64,000 nucleotides of DNA, from positions 124,001 through 188,000 of the forward strand of contig JBBAAR010000003.1 in the NCBI GenBank assembly GCA_041658185.1. Direction: 5' to 3'. The stretch comes from UBA8919 sp041658185 (GTDB lineage: Bacteria; Elusimicrobiota; UBA8919). The position numbers were made by a program, and so were the translations under genes. This document shows, piece by piece, positions 57,940 to 64,000 of this stretch. Position 1 is the stretch's first letter. Each line of letters begins with the position of its first letter. The notes below the pieces were generated by a model. It had not been told where the DNA came from. It did not search any database and saw only the letters and a list, made by a program, of their open reading frames with translations.

Positions 57940-58003
57940 TTGTTTTCACCTCCTTTTTTTACAGCGTTCCGGCGGAGACAATCGCCGCCTCCTACCAGTT
58001 AAT

Positions 58004-58032
58004 ATTATACAGTATAATTAAAATTTTGTCAA
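58004..58032 (-). promoter_or_regulatory. perfect consensus promoter of the major pilin
   Basis: Minus strand TTGACA (58027-58032), 17 nt, TATAAT (58004-58009). The leader of about 55 nt contains a GGCGG/CCGCC hairpin (57971-57989) and the Shine-Dalgarno AAGGAGG. The rest of the gap up to pilC (58033-58148) holds only a GATTACACAGAT-type low-complexity repeat. Confidence 0.92.
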
Positions 58033-58148
58033 GTACTTTTTTTGTGAAAAAAAGATTGCACAGATGAGGTGCAGATTACACAGATAAAAACTCGTCGGTA
58101 ATCGCAAAATTTTTATGCCCGTTGCTGCCCCTTGTGATTTTTTACACA

Positions 58149-59375
58149 TTATCCCGCTTTTCCTGCCAGTGCGCCCATAGAGAACATAGGCATAAACATT
58201 GCGATAACAATCGCGCCGATAACAATACCCATAACACAGATAACGATCGGCTCTATCATTGATGTAAGTCCTTTTACGGCGACATCAACCTCCTGGTCGT
58301 AAAAGTCGGCGATTTTGGTAAGCATAGTGTCAAGATTTCCGGTTTCTTCGCCAACTGAAATCATCTGTATAACCATCGGCGGAAAAACGCCGGATTTTTT
58401 AAGCGGTGTCGCTATTTTTTCTCCTTCCCTGATTGATTCTTTTGCCGTAAGAATTGCTCTTTCAACAATTTTGTTTCCTGCTGTCTGTGCTACGGTGTCT
58501 AACGCCTGTAATATGGGAACACCCGATTTAACCAGTGTCCCGAGCGTTCTTGTGAATTTTGCCACTGCAACTTTTCTTAACATCTCCCCGAACATAGGCA
58601 CTTTCAAAGAATATTCGTCTATCATAAACTTACCTTTTTCGGTCTTATAAAATTTAATTACGGCGACTGCCGCTCCTATAACGCCGAGAATCAAAAATAT
58701 AACATAACTTTGCAGAAACTTGGATATAGCAATAAGTACTTTTGTGGGTAACGGCAGGTCGGCTCCGAAACTTGTAAATATTTCCTCAAATGTCGGTATT
58801 ACAACGACAAGCAAAAATACAGTAACGCAGACAGCAATAAACGCAACGATTGACGGATACATCAAGGCACCCTTTACTTTTCCTTTCAGTTCATCCGCCG
58901 CCTCAAGATATGCCGATAATCTTTCCAGAATTACATCCAAAATACCGCCGACCTCGCCCGCCTTTATCATTGCAACATATAGGTCTGAAAATGCATCCGG
59001 TTCTTTCTTCATAGCATCGGCTATAGATATTCCCGCTTTTATATCTTCAGAAATATTGTTCACAACCGTTTTGAATGCCGGATTTTCAATCTGCTCGGTT
59101 AGAATTGTAAGTCCCTGAACAATCGGCACACCCGCTGAAACAAGCGTGGACAACTGCCTCGAAAACAGCACGAGGTCTTTTGCCTTTACGCTTGGTTTGA
59201 AAGGATTGTATTTGCTTAATGCCTCAAGCGGATTTTTCTGTGCAAGAGAAATTTCAAGGAGAATTAGTCTCTGTCCTCTGAGTTTGTTGCTTGCCGTCAC
59301 CTGGTCCGGCGCATCTATTGTGTTTTGCACCACATCACCAGCGGGTGTTCTCGCTTTATACTTGAATAACGGCAT
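58149..59375 (-). CDS. pilC: type IV pilus inner-membrane platform protein PilC
   Basis: 408 residues. Two GspF domains: LVLFSRQLSTLVSAGVPIVQGL near 67 and FTRTLGTLVKSGVPILQALD near 271, each followed by a membrane segment, plus the C-terminal helix IEPIVICVMGIVIGAIVIAM. It couples the PilB/PilT motors to pilin polymerisation. Shine-Dalgarno AAGGAG. Order pilB-pilT-TPR-pilC. Confidence 0.95.
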   Translation of the reverse strand: MPLFKYKARTPAGDVVQNTIDAPDQVTASNKLRGQRLILLEISLAQKNPLEALSKYNPFKPSVKAKDLVLFSRQLSTLVSAGVPIVQGLTILTEQIENPAFKTVVNNISEDIKAGISIADAMKKEPDAFSDLYVAMIKAGEVGGILDVILERLSAYLEAADELKGKVKGALMYPSIVAFIAVCVTVFLLVVVIPTFEEIFTSFGADLPLPTKVLIAISKFLQSYVIFLILGVIGAAVAVIKFYKTEKGKFMIDEYSLKVPMFGEMLRKVAVAKFTRTLGTLVKSGVPILQALDTVAQTAGNKIVERAILTAKESIREGEKIATPLKKSGVFPPMVIQMISVGEETGNLDTMLTKIADFYDQEVDVAVKGLTSMIEPIVICVMGIVIGAIVIAMFMPMFSMGALAGKAG

Positions 59376-59390
59376 AATTACTCCTTAAAA

Positions 59391-60518
59391 TTATTTGGAA
59401 AAATTGGGATTCAGTTTAACCGCATATATCAGATCCGCATTTGATTTTTTCATAGCCCCGAGTTTTTCGTAAGAAAGTCCGCGGAACCTGTATGCGTCCG
59501 CGTTATCAGGCATAAGGTTTATTGCTTTTGAAAAATCCACTACGGCTTTTTTATAATTTTTTTTGTTAAAATATGATAACCCGCGTTGATAGAATAAATC
59601 CGGATTCGGCGACTTTTTAGAAAGATTTTCCGCTGTATCAAAATAACTTATTGCTGAGTCAAAATCGCTGTTGTTGTTAGATAACAATCCGATGTTGTAA
59701 TATGCCTGCGGCTCGCTTTTTTTAAGTTGCATAACTTTTTTAAAATCTGCCGTCGCCTCTTTTATCATTTTATTTGAGGCGTAAACGGTACCTCTGTTAT
59801 TGTAGGCATCTATGAAAGCAGGATCAATTATTATCGCTTTGCTGAAATCTTTTATTGCCTGCTTTGTTTTTCCTTTATAGATATATGATAGTCCGCGCAT
59901 ATTATAGATTTCCGGTTTCTTCGGGTTCGATTTTAACGAGTCAGTAAAAAATTCTATTGCCTTATCATAATTTCTTATTTCAAAAAATTTCTGTCCCTGA
60001 TTGTAGCAAACATCGGTAGCCGTAAGTTTTTCCGCGACGGTTCGGTCATTTTCAGATTTTTTTTTATTTCCGGTTTTTTGGTATATACTGCTTCGTAGTA
60101 TATAAGCTTCCTTAAAAGACGGATTAAATTTTATAGCGGCATCAATATCTGCCAGCGCATTTTTTATTTTACCGAGATTATGATATACTATTGCGCGGTT
60201 GTAATAAAGTTCCGGGTCATGCGCATTGTATTTTAATGCTTCATTAAAGTCTGCGATTGCAAAATCATAAATGTTGAGTATACCGTAAGATGAACCCCTG
60301 TTTACATATGCGTTTAATTTGTTGATTTTACCGTCAGATTCTTTCCAGTTTTGAAGTGCTTTGGAAAATAGTTTTACTTTTTTTACGGGATTTTTTTCTC
60401 TTACTGCTCTGTTAAAGTAATAATCAAAACCGCATCCGGTAAAAAGAAAGGTTAAAGGTATAAGGTATAAGGTTAAAATTTTAAACCTTTTCAGTATCTG
60501 ATAATTTTTCTTATCCAT
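59391..60518 (-). CDS. TPR lipoprotein in the pilus operon (375 aa)
   Basis: Lipoprotein signal with lipobox TFLFTGC (Cys about 29) and then about eight TPR units (AIADFNEALKYNAHDPELYY, AIEFFTDSLKSNPKKPEIYN, AIKDFSKAIIIDPAFIDAYN, AVVDFSKAINLMPDNADAYR). This plan matches PilW/PilF-type pilotins, outer-membrane TPR lipoproteins that help PilQ assemble, though it is longer than PilF. The signal-peptide codons overlap a 7-bp satellite (60448-60485). Confidence 0.8.
   Translation of the reverse strand: MDKKNYQILKRFKILTLYLIPLTFLFTGCGFDYYFNRAVREKNPVKKVKLFSKALQNWKESDGKINKLNAYVNRGSSYGILNIYDFAIADFNEALKYNAHDPELYYNRAIVYHNLGKIKNALADIDAAIKFNPSFKEAYILRSSIYQKTGNKKKSENDRTVAEKLTATDVCYNQGQKFFEIRNYDKAIEFFTDSLKSNPKKPEIYNMRGLSYIYKGKTKQAIKDFSKAIIIDPAFIDAYNNRGTVYASNKMIKEATADFKKVMQLKKSEPQAYYNIGLLSNNNSDFDSAISYFDTAENLSKKSPNPDLFYQRGLSYFNKKNYKKAVVDFSKAINLMPDNADAYRFRGLSYEKLGAMKKSNADLIYAVKLNPNFSK
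60448..60485. repeat. 7-bp satellite encoding the TPR lipoprotein signal peptide
   Basis: Run of GGTTAAA / GGTATAA heptamers read as the KILTLYLIPLTFL core. Another run of the same satellite fills the short gap to pilT (60525-60552). Confidence 0.8.
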
Positions 60519-60559
60519 AATTTAAACCTTTAATTTATACCTTTAACCTGCAGTTTCTG

Positions 60560-61630
60560 TTAGCCGACGTTGCTTTTTTGCAGAAGCCGTTTCAGGTCGT
60601 CCGCATCGGAGGTTATCTCCATCGCTTCCTGATATGTTATCTGCTTTCTGGTCACCAGATCAAAAAGCGAGGTGTTCATCGTCTGCATACCATATTTTGC
60701 GCCGGTTTGCATATTGATGTAAATCTGTTCCGTTTTCATATCCCGTATAAGATTTTTTATTGCAGGTGTGACTATAAGCACCTCGCATGCGAGGATTCTT
60801 CCGACACCGCCGGCCTTTAATAAAAGTTGCTGGGTGAAGACCGCCTGAAGCGTGAAGGATAACTGGCTTCTCACCTGCGCCTGCTGGTGCGGCGGGAATG
60901 AATCCACAATTCTGTTTATTGACGAAGGGGCATCAGTAGTGTGAAGTGTGGCGAAAACAAGGTGTCCCGTTTCGGCAATAGTCAGCGCCGCCGATACCGT
61001 TTCCAAATCCCGCATTTCACCGATGAGAATTATGTCGGGGTCTTGCCGCAAAACATATTTAAGTGCGTTGGGAAAAGAGTTTGTATCGCTTCCGACTTCT
61101 CTCTGGTTAATAAGACATTTTTTGTGCTGATGGACATATTCAATAGGGTCCTCAATCGTCATAATGTGTCCCTGCCGGTGTTCATTCAGGAAATTTATTA
61201 TTGATGCAAGCGTGGTTGATTTTCCGCAACCCGTCGGACCCGTGACAAGAACAAGTCCTTTCTGCAGGCGGGTGATATCATAGATAACCGCCGGAAGTCC
61301 CAGTTCTTCAAAAGTAAGAATTTTTTCGGGAATTAAACGCAGTGCCGCAGCAACGGCATTTCGCTGCCTGAAGACATTCATTCTTATTCTGCCTACGCCT
61401 TTTATTCCGAACGATAAATCAAGTTCGTTGTTGGTTTCAAATTTTTCTTTCTGTTTGTCGGTTAAAAGCGAATAAATAAGCCGCTGGCAGACATCGGGAG
61501 TCAGTTTCTCAAAATGGGTCGGAGACATTTCACCGTCAACCCGAAGCGTCGGGGCAGCGCCGACAGTCAAATGCAAATCCGACGCATTTTTCTGCATTAC
61601 CAATTTTAACAGTTCATCCATGCTTAACAT
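60560..61630 (-). CDS. pilT: pilus retraction ATPase PilT
   Basis: 356 residues. Walker A GPTGCGKSTT near 130, Walker B ILIGEMRD near 199, His box TGHLVFATLHT, and AIKNLIRDMKTEQI near 295 matching the AIRNLIRE motif specific to PilT retraction motors. Its presence implies twitching or DNA uptake rather than secretion only. Confidence 0.95.
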   Translation of the reverse strand: MLSMDELLKLVMQKNASDLHLTVGAAPTLRVDGEMSPTHFEKLTPDVCQRLIYSLLTDKQKEKFETNNELDLSFGIKGVGRIRMNVFRQRNAVAAALRLIPEKILTFEELGLPAVIYDITRLQKGLVLVTGPTGCGKSTTLASIINFLNEHRQGHIMTIEDPIEYVHQHKKCLINQREVGSDTNSFPNALKYVLRQDPDIILIGEMRDLETVSAALTIAETGHLVFATLHTTDAPSSINRIVDSFPPHQQAQVRSQLSFTLQAVFTQQLLLKAGGVGRILACEVLIVTPAIKNLIRDMKTEQIYINMQTGAKYGMQTMNTSLFDLVTRKQITYQEAMEITSDADDLKRLLQKSNVG

Positions 61631-61700
61631 ATAAATTAAGGTATAAATTAAAGGTATAAATTAAAATTTTAACCTTAAACCTTAAACCTTTAACCTGTCT
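61628..61700. repeat. 7-bp satellite between pilB and pilT
   Basis: The whole gap is GGTATAAATTAAA and TTTAACC/TTAAACC-type heptamers. No promoter seen. Confidence 0.8.
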
Positions 61701-61702
61701 CC

Positions 61703-63448
61703 TTATTCCGTATCCGCAAATGTTATTCTCATCATTTCCTCTACGGTTGTAACCCCTGCAAGAACTTTTTTTAACGCCGCTTTTCTCAATGTAATCATTC
61801 CGTTATCAATTGCCGCCTGTTTTATAATGTGGGTTGATGCCCTGTCAAGAATAAGTTCTTTTAGTTTATCGTTGACCTCCATAACCTCATAACAGGCAAG
61901 CCGCCCGCGGTATCCGGTACCGGAACACTGGTCGCATCCCTTTCCTTTGTAAAGTTTTATTTTTTTTGAGTCGCCTACTTCTTTTTTGGAAAAGCCCGAC
62001 GACAATAAGACCTCAGCGGGAACTTCATATTCTTCTTTACAGTTGCGGCAGATTACTCTGACTAACCGCTGAGCGACAACCATAATAACGGTTGAAGTTG
62101 TTAAAAATGGTTCTATTCCCATATTGTTTAAACGGGTAACAGCACCAGGCGCATCGTTTGTGTGAAGCGTTGAAAATACAAGATGGCCTGTCAGTGCGGC
62201 GTTGATGGCGATTTCCGCCGTTTCAGTATCTCTGATTTCACCGACCATAATTATATCGGGGTCCTGACGAAGAAATGATTTTAATCCCGCGGCAAATGTA
62301 AGTCCGATATCCGCCCTGGCATGAACCTGATTTATTCCCTCAAGGACATATTCCACCGGGTCCTCAATTGTTGAGATGTTGACATCCGGCTGGTTTAATG
62401 TCGCAAGCGTAGAATAAAGTGTGGTTGATTTACCGCTTCCGGTAGGGCCGGTCATTAAAATAATTCCGTACGGGATCTGTATATTTTTATGGTAGATAGC
62501 AAGTGCTTCCGGCTCAAATCCCAATTGGGTCAGTTCAAGTTTCAAAGATGAGGCATCCAGTAAACGCATAACGATTTTTTCGCCGAATGCCGTCGGAAGA
62601 ATAGACACGCGCAAGTCCACCTCTTTATTCAGCACCTTTATTTTTATACGGCCATCCTGAGGCAAGCGTCTTTCGGCGATATCAAGATTTGCCATAATTT
62701 TTATACGGGACACAATTGCGTTCTGGGTTTTTTTGGGCGGTGCGGAGACCTCGTGCAAAACACCGTCAATGCGGTATCTCACCCGCAGTGATTTTTCATA
62801 TGGTTCTATGTGAATATCAGATGCTTTGGCTTTGACTGCTCCGCCCAAAAGTAGATTAACTATTTTTACTATCGGTGCATCTTCACCTGCTGCTTCAAGC
62901 GAGACGATATCTTTTCCGGTATCAACTTCTTTTACGACATCAACGCTCGCCTCGGCACCGCCTACCTCCATATCCTTGACGATGGTTTCCATTGATGCTT
63001 TTGAGCCGTAATATTTTTCTATCGCCGCTTTTATTTCGCTCTCGGAGGCAATGACGACATTTATTTCGTTACCGGTCATAAGCCGTAAATCGTCGGTAGC
63101 AAAAACATTCAACGGGTCAGCCATTGCGATTGTAAGAACATTACCTTCTATTGCGATAGGCAGAAGCGTCTGGTGCCGCACCACCGATTCCGGGACAGAT
63201 TTTATGATATCCTCCGTAATTTCACCGTATTCTGAAAGTGAAACATATGAAACGCCGCACTGTTTTCCTAAGAAAGCAAGAAGAACGTCCTCGGTAATGT
63301 AGCCCAAAGACATCAATATCAGTCCGAGTTTTCCGCCCTTTCTTTTCTGTTCCTCCATCGCATCCTGAAGTTGCTGGGGCGTAATAATCCCTACCTCAAC
63401 CAGGAGGTCGCCCAATTTTTTCTTCAGCGCCATATGTTTTACAGCCAT
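61703..63448 (-). CDS. pilB: pilus extension ATPase PilB with N-terminal MshEN domain
   Basis: 581 residues. The N-terminus has two 24-residue MshEN motifs at 11-34 and 40-63 (KLGDLLVEVG...EEQ and KLGLILMSLG...GKQ), exactly 5 residues apart, the arrangement that binds c-di-GMP; Lys replaces the usual Arg at the first position of both. The ATPase has Walker A GPTGSGKSTT, IMVGEIRDTETA and two CxxC pairs (CRNC, CDQC) for zinc. The ATG is 8 nt after a -10 box, so the message is probably leaderless; Met6 is an alternative. Confidence 0.95.
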   Translation of the reverse strand: MAVKHMALKKKLGDLLVEVGIITPQQLQDAMEEQKRKGGKLGLILMSLGYITEDVLLAFLGKQCGVSYVSLSEYGEITEDIIKSVPESVVRHQTLLPIAIEGNVLTIAMADPLNVFATDDLRLMTGNEINVVIASESEIKAAIEKYYGSKASMETIVKDMEVGGAEASVDVVKEVDTGKDIVSLEAAGEDAPIVKIVNLLLGGAVKAKASDIHIEPYEKSLRVRYRIDGVLHEVSAPPKKTQNAIVSRIKIMANLDIAERRLPQDGRIKIKVLNKEVDLRVSILPTAFGEKIVMRLLDASSLKLELTQLGFEPEALAIYHKNIQIPYGIILMTGPTGSGKSTTLYSTLATLNQPDVNISTIEDPVEYVLEGINQVHARADIGLTFAAGLKSFLRQDPDIIMVGEIRDTETAEIAINAALTGHLVFSTLHTNDAPGAVTRLNNMGIEPFLTTSTVIMVVAQRLVRVICRNCKEEYEVPAEVLLSSGFSKKEVGDSKKIKLYKGKGCDQCSGTGYRGRLACYEVMEVNDKLKELILDRASTHIIKQAAIDNGMITLRKAALKKVLAGVTTVEEMMRITFADTE

Positions 63449-63456
63449 AGATTTAC

Positions 63457-63485
63457 AGTATAAATAAAAAAAACTATTTTGTCAA
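63457..63485 (-). promoter_or_regulatory. promoter of the pilB operon, inside the coaD 3' end
   Basis: Minus strand TTGACA (63480-63485), 17 nt, TATACT (63457-63462). The -35 box lies in the last codons of coaD. ATG of pilB 8 nt after the -10 box. Confidence 0.85.
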
Positions 63486-63992
63486 GCAGTTTTTTTTGAC
63501 AAAGCGACCGAAGGGAGTCCCTTTGGGATTTTTTAACATAACTTCAACCATCGGAGGTACAAAACATTTTACAGATCCTTTGAGAGAGGCGATTTCTTTT
63601 ACAAGCGTTGAGGAAATATAAGTCCATTTTTCAGCGGGCGTTAAAAACACCGTTTCTATTTCCGGATGAAGTTTTCTGTTTGTCAATGCCATCTGAAACT
63701 CATATTCAAAATCGCTTACAGCCCTTAAACCCCTTACGATTATTTTCGCATTTTTTTTCTTCATAAAATTAACGAGCAGTCCTTCAAATGACAGAATTTC
63801 AACATTTTTTTCTTTTACAGTGTTTTTTAAGATTTTTACTCTTTCCGATATAGAAAAAAGCGGTTTTTTGTTCGGGTTTGAAATAACCGCTACTATCAGT
63901 TTGTCAAAAATTTCTGCCGACCTTGTGATGATGTCAAGATGTCCGTAAGTTGCAGGGTCAAAACTTCCCGGATATACAGCGATTTTTTTCAT
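63474..63992 (-). CDS. coaD: phosphopantetheine adenylyltransferase CoaD
   Basis: 172 residues, complete; the ATG is 8 nt from the window edge. YPGSFDPATYGHLDII (T/HxGH nucleotidyltransferase motif) and WTYISSTLVKEIASLKGSV (ISST motif) are CoaD signatures. Penultimate step of coenzyme A synthesis. Typical CoaD ends near residue 155-160. Here VEVMLK is followed by NPKGTPFGRFVKKNCLTK, and DNA for most of that tail is a family B repeat (63498-63531). The extra tail also carries the pilB -35 box. Confidence 0.95.
   Translation of the reverse strand: MKKIAVYPGSFDPATYGHLDIITRSAEIFDKLIVAVISNPNKKPLFSISERVKILKNTVKEKNVEILSFEGLLVNFMKKKNAKIIVRGLRAVSDFEYEFQMALTNRKLHPEIETVFLTPAEKWTYISSTLVKEIASLKGSVKCFVPPMVEVMLKNPKGTPFGRFVKKNCLTK
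63498..63531. repeat. dispersed repeat family B, copy 4, forming the coaD C-terminal tail
   Basis: Read with the gene: CCCAAAGGGACTCCCTTCGG then TCGCTTTGTC, aligning with copy 3 (CCCACGGGGACTCCCTGTGG then TCGTTTTGAGAC). Hairpin arms 63508-63515 and 63519-63526 keep most pairing despite base changes. Confidence 0.75.
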
Positions 63993-64000
63993 ATTTCCCC

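Noticed and set aside
61628..61700. Telomere-like TTTAACC/GGTTAAA arrays taken as chromosome-end or origin repeats
   Set aside because: They are short, imperfect, scattered between co-directional pilus genes and also found in coding DNA, so a dispersed satellite is the simpler reading.
1..64000. CRISPR arrays, tRNA or rRNA genes, transposases, phage genes
   Set aside because: Looked for direct repeats with regular spacers, cloverleaf/TPsiC motifs and DDE or integrase motifs; none could be supported.

Overview
The window reads as AT-rich, gene-dense DNA from a Gram-negative (diderm) bacterium. It has a PilQ-type outer-membrane secretin, a putative outer-membrane barrel, lipoprotein signals, and a complete type IV pilus (T4P) machine: PilB, T, C, M, N, O, P, Q and D, one major pilin and seven further prepilin-like proteins. 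The style (many pseudopilins beginning GFTLIELMIVVAIIG, YfhO and O-antigen-ligase proteins, 7-8 bp satellites) resembles deep-branching uncultured lineages such as Elusimicrobiota or Omnitrophota. That placement is only an impression; one window cannot fix the taxonomy.

Layout. (1) 43-4929, minus: a GbsR/MarR-controlled operon for an unusual nucleotide sugar (GHMP heptose-type kinase, Gmd-like dehydratase, ColD-like enzyme with the PLP lysine replaced by histidine, SDR epimerase), with a consensus promoter and a perfect palindrome at its head. (2) 4938-20394, minus: one long run starting at a consensus promoter, pilM-N-O-P-Q, then an outer-membrane barrel, a TPR protein, two Wzy/WaaL-type ligases with TPR tails, two YfhO proteins and two glycosyltransferases. 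This suggests that pilus assembly and pilin or surface glycosylation are expressed together. (3) 20579-35917, minus: a purine-riboswitch-like leader with terminator, a HAMP-only membrane protein, five minor pilins (two carrying carbohydrate-binding-like insertions), TPR proteins, and a 2901-residue secreted phospholipase D/FN3/lamin-tail protein. (4) 35932-40783, minus: moeA, hemerythrin, ferredoxin-DUF362, feoA, feoB. (5) 40784-55025, plus: Nudix, gatB, a small island (membrane protein, HEPN protein with RNxxxH, truncated DUF1805, RhuM-Fic/Doc, intact DUF1805), a LexA-HTH-only regulator with a palindromic operator, RumA-type methyltransferase, mfd, two parvulin isomerases, pdxA, HNH nuclease, ksgA, pseudopilin. 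(6) 55014-63992, minus: coaD, pilB, pilT, TPR lipoprotein, pilC, major pilin, GT87, pseudopilin, pilD.

Three genome-wide patterns cross these regions. First, two dispersed palindromic repeat families. Family A has a copy inserted in frame in pdxA. Family B sits at gene 3' ends with a compensated hairpin and forms the tail of coaD. Second, 7-8 bp tandem repeats encode the signal peptides of several exported proteins and lie inside an O-antigen-ligase gene, so they could act as phase-variation switches. Third, at least six TTGACA/TATAAT-type promoters place the ATG only 6-9 nt after the -10 box, which implies leaderless or nearly leaderless mRNAs, while other genes have strong Shine-Dalgarno sites. 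No tRNA, rRNA, CRISPR array, insertion sequence or phage gene was recognised.
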